From Desulfobacteraceae bacterium (GTDB lineage Bacteria > Desulfobacterota > Desulfobacteria > Desulfobacterales > JAABSP01), in NCBI GenBank assembly GCA_011390345.1, contig JAABSP010000007.1, forward strand, positions 1 through 64,000: DNA of 64,000 bases, in the 5' to 3' direction. Below, piece after piece: positions 42,206 to 50,900 of this stretch. How positions within the stretch are numbered: the stretch's first letter is position 1; every line of letters starts with the position of its first letter. Position numbers and translations under genes: made by a program. The notes beneath the pieces were generated by a model. That model ran no database searches, was not told where the DNA came from, and saw only the letters and a list, made by a program, of their open reading frames with translations.

Positions 42206-44713
42206 TCAGGTCGGCAGATCTGCCTTGAACCGCTTCAGCAGACCGTCTGCAATGGCCTTGTGGACATGGTTGATCTCCTCGTCCTCCAGAGTCCTGTCCG
42301 GAGACCGATAGACTATGCGGAATGAAAGGCTCCGTTTTCCATCGGGGATGTTTCCCCCCTCATATGCGCCGAAGACGTAGCTCTCCTCCACCAGTTCCAC
42401 GCCGGAAACGCCGGTATCCCGGATGGCTTCCAGGATTCTTTCCGACTCCAAGGTCTTATCCACAATCAATGTGATATCCCGGGAGACGGACGGATATTTG
42501 GGAATGGGATCGCTCTGCAGGATCGGCCGGATCGCGCGGCGCATCCGCTCCGGATAGAATTCAAAGATAAAGAGCGGCTGCTTGATCTCATATTTTTCCA
42601 GCACTTCGGGCCGGATCTCGCCTACCCAGCCGATCGTAGCTTCTTCGTTCGCAGCTTCTTCGGTCGTTACATCACCGGCCCTGATCTCCGCGGCATGGCC
42701 GTACCGGAGATAGGTGCATTTCGCCTTCTCCATGCCCGAAAACCGGGCTCCTTCCACACGAAGTCCGTGGAGCAATCCCTCGGCCGCGCCTTTGATGTCG
42801 TAGAAATCGATGGGGGCATCCTTCGCGTACCAGGAGGTGTGGCCTTCCCTCATACCGGTCCAGATGCATGCGAGCATCTCAGGCTCGTCCGGCAGGGCAT
42901 CTGCCGGATCTTCGGCCTTTGGGAGAAAGACCTTTCCCACCTCAAAGAGCTTGATGGTCCGGATCTGCCAGGAGAGGTTCCGGCTCACCACGGAGAGCAG
43001 CCCCGGAACCAGAGATGTCCGCATGACCGCCTGATCCTCGGTGAGTGGGTTTACGATCGGCACGGTCCGGCGCCGGTCATCTTCCGGGTCCAGACCGAGA
43101 TGATCCGGAAATTCGGCATGGATGAAGCTGTAGTTGATGGCCTCCATGAATTCGAGACCTGTCAGGATCATCCGGATCTCGTTCCGAAGCCCCAATGGTC
43201 CTGCGGGGGGCTTGGCCTCCACTGGCAGCACCGGCACGGTTGTCGGGATGTTGTTGTACCCCCAGCGCCGGGCCACCTCCTCCATAAGATCTTCGGGACG
43301 GGAGACATCTACCCGGAAGGAGGGGGGGGTGACGGTCAAAGTGTCCCCTTCGGTATCCTCTATTTGATCATTGGGTTTTTGATCATTGGGGCTCTTTGAT
43401 GCAACGGCAAACTCCAGGGATTTCAGGTACTGTTTGATCGCTTCGCCGTCCAGATCCGTTCCCAGATGGCGGTTGGTCCCGGAGATGCTTAAAGTGATGG
43501 GACTTGTGCCGATGACTTTGGGCCGCGCATCGATGCGGCCGCTCACCAGCTCTCCGCCGGCCACTTCCAGCATGAGTTGGGCCGCCCGGTCCAAAGCTTT
43601 CAGTGTCCCTTCCGGGTCCACCCCCCGCTCGAACCGGTGGGAGGCATCGGTGGCAAGCCCCAGCCGTTTCGCGGTCTTTCTTATGCTGACCGGATCGAAA
43701 TAGGCGCTTTCGATGAGCACCCGGGTGGTCCCATCCTCGATCTCCGAGTTGAGGCCGCCCATGACGCCGCCCACGGCCACCGGTTTTACGCCGTCGCAGA
43801 TCATGAGCATATCCCCGGCAAGGGTCCGCTCCTTATCATCCAGGGTGATGAATTTTTCTCCCTCTCTGGCGGTCCGCACAACGATCCGGCCTTCTTCCAG
43901 ATGGTCGAAGTCAAACGCATGAAGGGGCTGGCCCATCTCCATCATCACAAAGTTGGTCACATCCACGATGTTGCTGATCGGCTTCAGCCCGATCGAAAGC
44001 AGCCGGTTCCGGAGCCATTCCGGGGAGGGGCCGATCTTTATCCCGGAAATAAGCCGCGCGGCATATCTGGGGCAGTGATCCGGATCTTGGATGGTCACGG
44101 ATGTCTCTTCATCGATCCGCCCTTTCCCCTCGGGCAGTTGGATATCGGGATAGCCAAGCGCTTTTCCCGCGATCGCGGCCACCTCCCGGGCCACACCCAG
44201 AATGGAGAGGCAGTCAGGACGGTTCGGGGTGAGGCCGATCTCAAAGACGATGTCGGAAAGATTCAGGGCATCGGCAATGGGCGCGCCGATCGGCAGATCA
44301 GGGGGAAGGGACATCAGTCCGCTTCTGTCAGCGCCGAGTCCGATCTCTCCGGCACTGCAGAGCATCCCTTCGGAATCGATGCCCCGGATGCGGCTGCGAA
44401 AGAGTTCAAGGCCATCCGGCAGCACCGTGCCGGGCAGGGCCAGCGGCGCCATCATTCCCTGTTCCGCGTTGGGCGCGCCGCAGACCACCGTCACACGCTT
44501 TTTTCCGGCATCCACTGTGCAGACCCGGAGCCGGTCCGCATCGGGATGGGGCCGGACATCTTCGATACGGCCCACCACCACCGATGAGAGGTGGGCATAC
44601 CGGTCATCCACGGCCTCCACCTCCAGGCCGGCCATGGTGAGGGCATCGGCCAGCTCCGTCGGAGAAAGATCGAAGGAGACGTACTCTTTGAGCCAACTCA
44701 AGCTTACCTTCAT
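42206..44713 (-). CDS. pheT: Phenylalanyl-tRNA synthetase beta subunit
   Basis: This 835-residue subunit is of standard length. The N-terminus (MKVSLSWLKEYVSFDLSP) leads into a tRNA-binding OB domain (about 40-150, with PHPDADRLRVC), then the B3/B4 editing domain, the B5 domain and the catalytic-like core. It ends with the anticodon-binding FDX-ACB domain (YPSVSRDITLIVD). With PheS it forms the alpha2-beta2 enzyme that charges tRNA-Phe. The ATG is one base after the pheS stop, so translation is coupled. A low-complexity insert rich in Asp, Pro and Asn (SPNDQKPNDQIEDT) near residue 440 is unusual and shows an internal repeat. Confidence 0.97.
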   Translation of the reverse strand: MKVSLSWLKEYVSFDLSPTELADALTMAGLEVEAVDDRYAHLSSVVVGRIEDVRPHPDADRLRVCTVDAGKKRVTVVCGAPNAEQGMMAPLALPGTVLPDGLELFRSRIRGIDSEGMLCSAGEIGLGADRSGLMSLPPDLPIGAPIADALNLSDIVFEIGLTPNRPDCLSILGVAREVAAIAGKALGYPDIQLPEGKGRIDEETSVTIQDPDHCPRYAARLISGIKIGPSPEWLRNRLLSIGLKPISNIVDVTNFVMMEMGQPLHAFDFDHLEEGRIVVRTAREGEKFITLDDKERTLAGDMLMICDGVKPVAVGGVMGGLNSEIEDGTTRVLIESAYFDPVSIRKTAKRLGLATDASHRFERGVDPEGTLKALDRAAQLMLEVAGGELVSGRIDARPKVIGTSPITLSISGTNRHLGTDLDGEAIKQYLKSLEFAVASKSPNDQKPNDQIEDTEGDTLTVTPPSFRVDVSRPEDLMEEVARRWGYNNIPTTVPVLPVEAKPPAGPLGLRNEIRMILTGLEFMEAINYSFIHAEFPDHLGLDPEDDRRRTVPIVNPLTEDQAVMRTSLVPGLLSVVSRNLSWQIRTIKLFEVGKVFLPKAEDPADALPDEPEMLACIWTGMREGHTSWYAKDAPIDFYDIKGAAEGLLHGLRVEGARFSGMEKAKCTYLRYGHAAEIRAGDVTTEEAANEEATIGWVGEIRPEVLEKYEIKQPLFIFEFYPERMRRAIRPILQSDPIPKYPSVSRDITLIVDKTLESERILEAIRDTGVSGVELVEESYVFGAYEGGNIPDGKRSLSFRIVYRSPDRTLEDEEINHVHKAIADGLLKRFKADLPT

Positions 44714-44714
44714 G

Positions 44715-45719
44715 TCAAAACTGCCTCAAGAACCTGAGATCGTTTTCAAAAAACCGCCGGATGTCATCGATGCCGTACTTGAGCATGGCGATCCGCTCCA
44801 CCCCCATACCAAAGGCAAATCCGGTATATTCGGAGGTGTCGTAGTTGACATTCTCAAAGACCGCGGGATGCACCATCCCGGAGCCGAGCACTTCCAGCCA
44901 TCCGGTCCTGGAACAGACCCGGCAACCCTTTCCCCGGCAGATCACGCAGAGGATATCCACCTCCGCACTCGGCTCCGTAAAGGGAAAGAAGCTGGGCCGG
45001 AACCTGAGCGCTGTCCGGTCGTCGAACATCTGATGGACAAAGACGGTCAGGATGCCCTTGAGATCCCCAAAGGAGATGTTCTTGTCCACCAGCAGCCCCT
45101 CCACCTGATGGAACATGGGGGTGTGGGTGATGTCCGAGTCGCACCGGTAAACCTTTCCGGGTGCGATCACCCGCACCGGCGGGGGGGTTTTTTCCATGAT
45201 CCGGACCTGGATCGGCGAAGTATGGGTGCGCAGTACCACATTGTCCGACACATAGAACGTATCCTGCATGTCCCGGGCCGGATGGTTCTTCGGGATGTTC
45301 AATGCCTCGAAGTTGTAATAGTCCTGCTCCACCTCGGGGCCCTCCGCGATGTCGAAGCCGAGCTGGATAAAGATCTCGCAGATCCGGCGGTTGACCTGGG
45401 TGATGGGGTGGAGCCGTCCCGGGAGATGTGCCCGTCCCGGGAGGGTGACATCGATGGCATCTCCGCCTTCTCCGGACCCGGCCAGGCGCTCTGCCGCGGC
45501 TTTCAGTGCGGTCTCCAGCTCTTTTTTGACCGCGTTTGCCCGCTTCCCGGCCTCGGGCCGCTCCGCTTGGGGCAGGCTCGATATATTCCTCAGAAAACGG
45601 GTGATCTGGCCCTTGCGGCCGATATAGCGAACCGAAAGTGTTTCGACCGCTTCCGGGGTCGAAACCTCTTCAATGGCTGCAATGGCCTCGTCCCGGATCT
45701 CTTGTATGGACTTGTCCAC
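44715..45719 (-). CDS. pheS: Phenylalanyl-tRNA synthetase alpha subunit
   Basis: This 334-residue catalytic subunit has an N-terminal coiled coil and the class II core with motif 2 ([15 protein letters not shown]) and motif 3 ([18 protein letters not shown]). An insert with four cysteines ([12 protein letters not shown]) is typical of many bacterial PheS proteins. I place the start at GTG 45719, which follows AGGAAAG. Sequence upstream in the same frame belongs to the overlapping end of rplT and is not PheS-like. Gene order infC-rpmI-rplT-pheS-pheT is the classical one. Confidence 0.95.
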   Translation of the reverse strand: MDKSIQEIRDEAIAAIEEVSTPEAVETLSVRYIGRKGQITRFLRNISSLPQAERPEAGKRANAVKKELETALKAAAERLAGSGEGGDAIDVTLPGRAHLPGRLHPITQVNRRICEIFIQLGFDIAEGPEVEQDYYNFEALNIPKNHPARDMQDTFYVSDNVVLRTHTSPIQVRIMEKTPPPVRVIAPGKVYRCDSDITHTPMFHQVEGLLVDKNISFGDLKGILTVFVHQMFDDRTALRFRPSFFPFTEPSAEVDILCVICRGKGCRVCSRTGWLEVLGSGMVHPAVFENVNYDTSEYTGFAFGMGVERIAMLKYGIDDIRRFFENDLRFLRQF

Positions 45720-45753
45720 GATGATCTTTCCTGTCGAATAGACGATCTTTTGC

Positions 45754-46101
45754 TTAGGCGTTTGCCGCGATGGCCGAGATCCTGGAAAATCCGTCCGGAT
45801 CGGAGATAGCCAGTTCCGCAAGCACCTTCCGGTCCAGATCGATGTTTGCCTTTTTCAGGCCGTGCATGAAACGGCTGTAGCTCAGATCATTCATCCGGGC
45901 GGCCGCATTGATGCGGATGATCCAGAGTCTTCTGAAATCCCGCTTCCGGACCTTGCGGTCCCGATAGCTGTACATCAGGGCCTTGTCCAGGGAATCGGCC
46001 GCTGTCCGAAAGAGCTTGCTGCGGCCCCCGCGGAAGCCCTTGGCCAGTTTCAATACCTTCTGCCGGCGTCTTCTCGACTTGAATCCTCTTTTGACACGCA
46101 T
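45754..46101 (-). CDS. rplT: 50S ribosomal protein L20
   Basis: This 115-residue basic protein has the standard start [26 protein letters not shown] and the conserved globular end. L20 binds 23S rRNA early in 50S assembly and in some bacteria represses its own operon by binding the leader or the infC-rpmI region. GGAGGATC precedes the ATG. It lies 29 bp after rpmI. Confidence 0.97.
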   Translation of the reverse strand: MRVKRGFKSRRRRQKVLKLAKGFRGGRSKLFRTAADSLDKALMYSYRDRKVRKRDFRRLWIIRINAAARMNDLSYSRFMHGLKKANIDLDRKVLAELAISDPDGFSRISAIAANA

Positions 46102-46130
46102 GGTGATCCTCCTTAGTGTTCAGAACTGCG

Positions 46131-46334
46131 CTACCCGTTGGGCAGCATCAGTTTCAACTCTTTTACGTTGGTTTTATCGATCAGTTGGCTCTGGCGCAGA
46201 GAGCGCTTTCTCTTCCGGCTCTTTTTGGTCAGGATGTGGCTGGCATGGGATTTGTTGTAGACGAATTTGCCGCTTCCTGTCCGTTTGAAGCGCTTGGCCG
46301 CCGCTCGATTGGTCTTTATCTTGATCTTCGGCAT
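46131..46334 (-). CDS. rpmI: 50S ribosomal protein L35
   Basis: This 67-residue protein has the L35 signature (MPKIKIKTNRAAAKRFKRTGSGKF) and the basic KKSRKRKRSLR stretch. It is part of the 50S subunit. GGAGAAAC precedes the ATG. It is separated from infC by 268 bp that contain a strong hairpin, and followed by rplT. Confidence 0.97.
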   Translation of the reverse strand: MPKIKIKTNRAAAKRFKRTGSGKFVYNKSHASHILTKKSRKRKRSLRQSQLIDKTNVKELKLMLPNG

Positions 46335-46379
46335 GGTCGTTTCTCCTTGAGGACTGTTGAAACATATTCGATAATATTA

Positions 46380-46428
46380 CAAAAAACAGGTGGCGTGAGC
46401 CATCACACATATGTGCGCACGCCACCTT
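46380..46428 (-). terminator. Terminator-like attenuator between infC and rpmI
   Basis: On the minus strand AGGTGGCGTG pairs with CACGCCACCT. A loop of about 20 bases holds its own CACATATGTG palindrome, and TGTTTTTT follows. It lies inside the operon, about 50 bp before rpmI, so it should lower or regulate read-through from infC to the ribosomal genes, perhaps in answer to L20. Confidence 0.7.
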
Positions 46429-46602
46429 TTGAGATATCTACAGGCAGATACCATTTCCATGATAACGCTGTTCAGGGCAGATGCTCGCCTTCCGCTACAA
46501 AGAGAACATCCGGGAGAACATCCGGGTGAAGATCCGGCCCACTGCGAGGGAATAGGCTGCGGAGACTTATCCGATCTTTTCGATGGTCTTTTTAAGCGGC
46601 CT

Positions 46603-47127
46603 TCAGCTCCTGGGGGAGAGGATCATCACCATGGTGCGGCCCTCGAATTTTGGCATCTGCTCCACAACCGCGATATCCCCTGTTTCCTGAGCGATCCGAC
46701 CAAGCAGTTCCCTTCCGAGGACTGAAAGGGTGATCTCCCGCCCCCGGAACATTACTGTGACCTTGACCTTATCCTTCTTTTCGATAAACCGCCGGATATG
46801 GCCGAGTTTGACCTCCAGGTCGTGATCTCCGGTCTTGGGCCGCACCTTGATCTCTTTGATCTGGAAGGTACTCTGCTTCTTCTTCGCCTCCTGCTGCTTT
46901 TTGTCCTGCTCGTACTTATACCGCCCGTAGTCCATGATCTTACAGACCGGCGGGTTCGCGTTGGGCGATACTTCCACAAGATCGAGGCCGAACTCCATCG
47001 CTGTGGAGATGGCCTTATCGGTGGGGACGACACCGATCTGATTGCCGTCGGGGTCGATCACCCGAACCTCTTTGGCTTTGATCTTGTGATTGATGTTGAC
47101 CTGATTGGTTTGTCGGGACCGAGCTAT
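46603..47127 (-). CDS. infC: Translation initiation factor IF-3, ATA start
   Basis: This 174-residue IF-3 has an N-terminal domain (INHKIKAKEVRVIDPDGNQIG), a Lys-rich linker (KYEQDKKQQEAKKKQ) and a C-terminal 30S-binding domain. It keeps subunits apart and checks the start codon. The conserved N-terminus continues upstream of the first GTG (47061) to an ATA at 47125-47127, preceded by AGGAGGTAGGC. A rare start codon is usual for infC because IF-3 represses such starts, giving self-control. Of the ATA and the GTG, only the ATA gives the full N-terminal domain. Confidence 0.93.
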   Translation of the reverse strand: MARSRQTNQVNINHKIKAKEVRVIDPDGNQIGVVPTDKAISTAMEFGLDLVEVSPNANPPVCKIMDYGRYKYEQDKKQQEAKKKQSTFQIKEIKVRPKTGDHDLEVKLGHIRRFIEKKDKVKVTVMFRGREITLSVLGRELLGRIAQETGDIAVVEQMPKFEGRTMVMILSPRS

Positions 47128-47171
47128 GCCTACCTCCTATTATTCTATTATCAATAAAGGTCTAACCTATA

Positions 47172-47200
47172 TAGATATAGTACAATATCAGTGATTGCAA
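47172..47200 (-). promoter_or_regulatory. Probable sigma-70-type promoter for the infC operon
   Basis: On the minus strand, a TTGCAA -35 (47195-47200) and a TATCTA -10 (47172-47177) are separated by 17 bp, placing the start site about 40 bp before infC. The match is moderate. Confidence 0.4.
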
Positions 47201-47260
47201 GAAAAAAATAAAACCGCTCTCCAAAAAAATTGAAGGTTGAGATTTTTCCGGCGCTCTGTT

Positions 47261-47304
47261 ATACCATTTTACATGATTTTCCGGCAGCATGTAGTCTTTG
47301 GTAT
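47261..47304. promoter_or_regulatory. Nested inverted repeat upstream of selA
   Basis: ATACC/GGTAT (47261-47265, 47300-47304) encloses TACATG/CATGTA (47270-47275, 47288-47293) with a 12-base centre. It is 109 bp before selA in an AT-rich spacer and could be a hairpin or operator. Confidence 0.35.
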
Positions 47305-47412
47305 GGAAAATATGAATACACCCGCTCTTTTTTCGATATTGAATTCTTGAAACAATGGTAGAATCGAGTTGGACGATCATCGTATCCCGGCCCTGGTCCG
47401 GAGCATGACATC

Positions 47413-48900
47413 ATGGCATTGACGCCCCGTCAACAACATTTGCTGCGGCAGATTCCCGGCGTGGATCATATTCTCGAGCTGGTTCTGACGGCAGGAAAAA
47501 CGGTCGATTTCGACCCCCGGAAGATCCCCCGTTCGGTCCTGACCCGTTCGGCCCGATCGGTTGCCGATGATTTCCGGCAGGCAATCCTGAAAGAAGAGGG
47601 CTTTGACGAGAAGCGGCTCTCCGATGAGGATCTTCTTTTTGAGATCCGGGGCCGGATCGAGCAGGAGATGCGGCACAACCTCATCCCCCTCATCAATGCC
47701 ACGGGGGTGGTGGTTCATACAAACCTGGGCCGTTCCCTGCTGCCCCGGGAGGCCATCGAGAATATCTGTGCGGTCGCCGGCCAGTACTCCAACCTCGAAT
47801 TCGATCTGGCCCGCGGAGAGCGGGGATCGCGTTATACCGCAGTGGAGGAGATCCTCTGCGAGATCAGCGGCGCTGAGGCCGCGATGGTGGTCAACAACAA
47901 TGCCGGTGCGGTGCTGCTCTGCCTGGAAACCCTGGCGGCCGGAAAAAAGGTGATCGTCTCCCGCGGAGAGCTGGTGGAGATCGGCGGCGCGTTTCGAATT
48001 CCCGATGTCATGGCCCGGAGCGGCTGTATCCTCGTGGAGGTGGGAAGCACGAACCGAACCCATCTGCGGGATTATGAAGGCGCGATCGATGCGGATACGG
48101 GCCTGCTGCTCAAGGTCCACAAGAGCAACTATACCATTGTCGGCTTCACCAAAGAGGTGGCCATCGATGAACTGGCGGGGCTGGGGCGTTCCGTGAACCT
48201 TCCGGTAATGGAGGATCTGGGCAGCGGAACCTTTATCGATTTCTCCCGGTACGGGCTGGCCAGGGAGCCGACGGTGCAGGACTCGGTGGGGGCCGGCGCG
48301 GACATTGTTACCTTCAGCGGAGACAAGCTGCTGGGGGGGCCTCAAGCCGGCATTATCCTGGGAAAAAAGGAATACATCGACCGGATCAAGAAAAATCCCA
48401 TCACCCGGGCCCTTCGCATCGATAAATTGACGCTCGCGGGCCTGGAGAGCGTTCTGCGCCTGTACCGGGATCCGCAAAAGGCTGTTGAGGCCATCCCGAC
48501 CCTGAAGGCCATGACCAGTTCCTATGCCGAGATCTCCCTTCAGGCCCAAGCCCTTGCCGAAACCCTTGGAACCATCGAAGATCCGAACCTGAAACTGACC
48601 CTGACCGATCTTTCTTCCCGGGCCGGGGGCGGCGCGCTGCCCCTCCAGAATCTGCCGAGCCGCGGTGTGGCCGTCGAAGTTTTGGGCATATCCGCAAATG
48701 CTTTGGAAAAGCGATTCCGGAAGGGGCAGCCCCCGCTGATCGGTAGAATCGAAAACGACCTTTTCATTATGGACCCCCGAACCATTGAACCGGCTTCCCA
48801 TCCCCTTATCCGAAGCCTTCTGGAGGGGATACTGAAAACGAGTGATGAAAAGCAGGATGGTCACCGTGCTGAAACAACGAAACGAGCGCCAACCGGATGA
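47413..48900 (+). CDS. selA: L-seryl-tRNA(Sec) selenium transferase
   Basis: SelA converts Ser-tRNA(Sec) to Sec-tRNA(Sec) using selenophosphate and pyridoxal phosphate. This 495-residue protein is of normal length, with an N-terminal tRNA-binding helical part, ATGVVVHTNLGRSLL and the PLP lysine motif TFSGDKLLGGPQAG. Its presence means the organism inserts selenocysteine. SelB, SelD and tRNA-Sec are not visible here; selB is often next to selA. Its last 59 bp overlap the next gene, and the C-terminal tail after about 470 is not conserved. Confidence 0.96.
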   Translation: MALTPRQQHLLRQIPGVDHILELVLTAGKTVDFDPRKIPRSVLTRSARSVADDFRQAILKEEGFDEKRLSDEDLLFEIRGRIEQEMRHNLIPLINATGVVVHTNLGRSLLPREAIENICAVAGQYSNLEFDLARGERGSRYTAVEEILCEISGAEAAMVVNNNAGAVLLCLETLAAGKKVIVSRGELVEIGGAFRIPDVMARSGCILVEVGSTNRTHLRDYEGAIDADTGLLLKVHKSNYTIVGFTKEVAIDELAGLGRSVNLPVMEDLGSGTFIDFSRYGLAREPTVQDSVGAGADIVTFSGDKLLGGPQAGIILGKKEYIDRIKKNPITRALRIDKLTLAGLESVLRLYRDPQKAVEAIPTLKAMTSSYAEISLQAQALAETLGTIEDPNLKLTLTDLSSRAGGGALPLQNLPSRGVAVEVLGISANALEKRFRKGQPPLIGRIENDLFIMDPRTIEPASHPLIRSLLEGILKTSDEKQDGHRAETTKRAPTG

Positions 48901-50197
48901 ATTCCTCCTTTCCGGAGCAGATGTTCCCGATCCGAAGAAGGGGGTTGTCCATAAATCTTCGGTGACGCTGGATCGATTCTCCCGGCGGTTCCCAGATATC
49001 GAGACCGGCGCTGCATTTGCCGAGGCGCTGCTTGACTCTTCAAACCGTGAGAATCGATTTTCCGTTCTGCTCCTTCAGGCCGACACCTTCCGCTGCAAGG
49101 GGCGGATCAACAGAAGCTATGGGGAAAAACTGCTCCTGGATGTGGCATGGGCCCTGGAACTGAGCCGGAGCCGGGGCATTGGCCTGTGGGGCCTGCTGGA
49201 CCGGAAGCGTTTCGCCTGTCTTCTGCCGAAGATGACTCCCAAAGGAGCCCTGGACGCGGCCAGATACATTCGCAAGACCCTGGCCAGGGTGCGGGAGGAA
49301 ACTCTCACCATCGGCATCGCATCCTATCCCTTTGCCCAATATCCCCGATCCCGGATTCTCCGGAATGGACGCAAGGCCCTGGAACATGCCATGATCCTGG
49401 GGGAGAGCAGCACCGTCGTATTTGATGGAAAGAGCCTCAACATCAGCGGAGATCTCTTCTACAGCAAAGGCGACCTCCAGGCTGCGATCACGGCATATGC
49501 AGAGGCCATTCTCCTGGATCCGAAGGATTTCAACGCGCACAACAGCCTTGGCGTCTGCTGCGGGATGATGGGCAGAACAAAGGATGCCCTCCGGGTCTTC
49601 AAGGCTGCGGCCGTGATCGATCCGGATGCGGCCATGCCACTTTACAATATGGGGCTGATCGATCTGATGGAGGGAGAGAGGGAGCGTGCCCTCAGACATT
49701 TTCTAAAGGCAATGGCCGCAGATGAGAACCTCTTCGAGGCCGCCTATCAGATCGGAAAGATCCAGATGGAGGCAAAAGCCCATGAAGAGGCATGGAAATA
49801 TCTGAAGGATGGGGTCCGGCTTCGGCCCGAATCGGCCCCTGCACAGCGCCTTTACGGGGAGTGCTGCCTGCAACTGGAAAAATTCGAAGATGCCCTTCGG
49901 GCCTTTAAGGCGGTTTTGAAGGTGAGGCCGGACGATGGGGCCGCGTTTTCCGGAATCGGCTCCATTTTTGACCGGATCGATGAAAATATGGAGATTGCCA
50001 TTCTTCTCTGCCGACACAGTGTTAATATCCAGCCGGACAACGGCCTTTTCCGGTATCGGCTGGGCCGGCTCTATCTAAAACAGAACCACATGGATGCGGC
50101 CGTTGAGGAGCTGGAGAGGGCTTTGCGGCTAGGATACCCCTGCGATCATCTTTTGGATCGGCTGCGGCCGAGGCAGAAAAGGGCCCGGGCATCCTGA
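48842..50197 (+). CDS. Degenerate GGDEF domain plus TPR repeat protein
   Basis: This 451-residue soluble protein has an N-terminal part (about 45-195) that keeps the shape of a GGDEF domain, including the late strand LTIGIASYPF. The catalytic GGDEF site is replaced by LLDRKRF, so it should not make c-di-GMP. Residues about 200-445 are six to seven TPR-like helix pairs (for example GDLQAAITAYAEAILLDPKDFNAHNSLG), which bind partner proteins. It overlaps selA by 59 bp. The start is uncertain: GTG 48842, the adjoining ATG 48845, or a later one. A regulatory scaffold role is a guess. Confidence 0.8.
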   Translation: MMKSRMVTVLKQRNERQPDEFLLSGADVPDPKKGVVHKSSVTLDRFSRRFPDIETGAAFAEALLDSSNRENRFSVLLLQADTFRCKGRINRSYGEKLLLDVAWALELSRSRGIGLWGLLDRKRFACLLPKMTPKGALDAARYIRKTLARVREETLTIGIASYPFAQYPRSRILRNGRKALEHAMILGESSTVVFDGKSLNISGDLFYSKGDLQAAITAYAEAILLDPKDFNAHNSLGVCCGMMGRTKDALRVFKAAAVIDPDAAMPLYNMGLIDLMEGERERALRHFLKAMAADENLFEAAYQIGKIQMEAKAHEEAWKYLKDGVRLRPESAPAQRLYGECCLQLEKFEDALRAFKAVLKVRPDDGAAFSGIGSIFDRIDENMEIAILLCRHSVNIQPDNGLFRYRLGRLYLKQNHMDAAVEELERALRLGYPCDHLLDRLRPRQKRARAS

Positions 50198-50238
50198 TCG
50201 AAATTACGGCCATCCCTTACGGAGAAAAAAGGTAAAGA

Positions 50239-50841
50239 ATGCAGAAGCTGGTGTTGGAGATCGTCGAGGAGAGCATACAGGTCAAACGGGAATGCATCAA
50301 ATCCCATCTGGAAACATTGATCGCGGCCGCGGAACGGCTCTCTCAGGCATTGAAGGCCGGGGGAAAGATCCTGATCTTCGGAAACGGCGGAAGCGCGGCC
50401 GATGCCCAGCATATCGCGGCCGAGTTCGTCAACCGGTATCAGATGGACCGCCCCCCGCTTCCGGCCATCGCGCTGACCACGGATACCTCAATCATCACCA
50501 GCATCGCCAATGACTTCTCCTTTGACGAGATCTTTTCAAAGCAGATTCGGGCCCTCGGGAGAAAAACGGATGTGGCCATCGGCATCAGCACCAGCGGCAA
50601 TTCCGAAAATGTGGTTCAGGCCTTTTCCCTTGCCCGGGACGCGGAAATCTTTACCATTGGATTGACGGGCCGGCGCGGGGGGCGCATGGGAGAACATTCG
50701 GATCTGCTCTTTGCTGTTCCCTCAGATACCACGGCCCGGATTCAGGAGACCCATATTCTCATTGGCCATCTGCTCTGTGATCTGACGGATCGCATACTCT
50801 ACGGAAAGCCGGGACCGAAACCCGGTACGGAATCCCGGTAA
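50239..50841 (+). CDS. gmhA: Phosphoheptose isomerase (sedoheptulose 7-phosphate isomerase)
   Basis: This 200-residue SIS-domain enzyme has the GmhA features GNGGSAADAQHIAAEFVNRY and ISTSGNSENVVQA, plus the zinc/active-site region TARIQETHILIGHLLCD. It makes D-glycero-D-manno-heptose 7-phosphate, the first step towards the heptose of lipopolysaccharide, so the cell has a Gram-negative envelope. It begins a likely transcript with the deoxyhypusine-synthase-like gene, 59 bp downstream. Confidence 0.95.
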   Translation: MQKLVLEIVEESIQVKRECIKSHLETLIAAAERLSQALKAGGKILIFGNGGSAADAQHIAAEFVNRYQMDRPPLPAIALTTDTSIITSIANDFSFDEIFSKQIRALGRKTDVAIGISTSGNSENVVQAFSLARDAEIFTIGLTGRRGGRMGEHSDLLFAVPSDTTARIQETHILIGHLLCDLTDRILYGKPGPKPGTESR

Positions 50842-50900
50842 TGAAAGCCGGCCGAATCTGACCTGTAGAAAAATCCAAACGTAAGAAGGAAAAACGGAAC

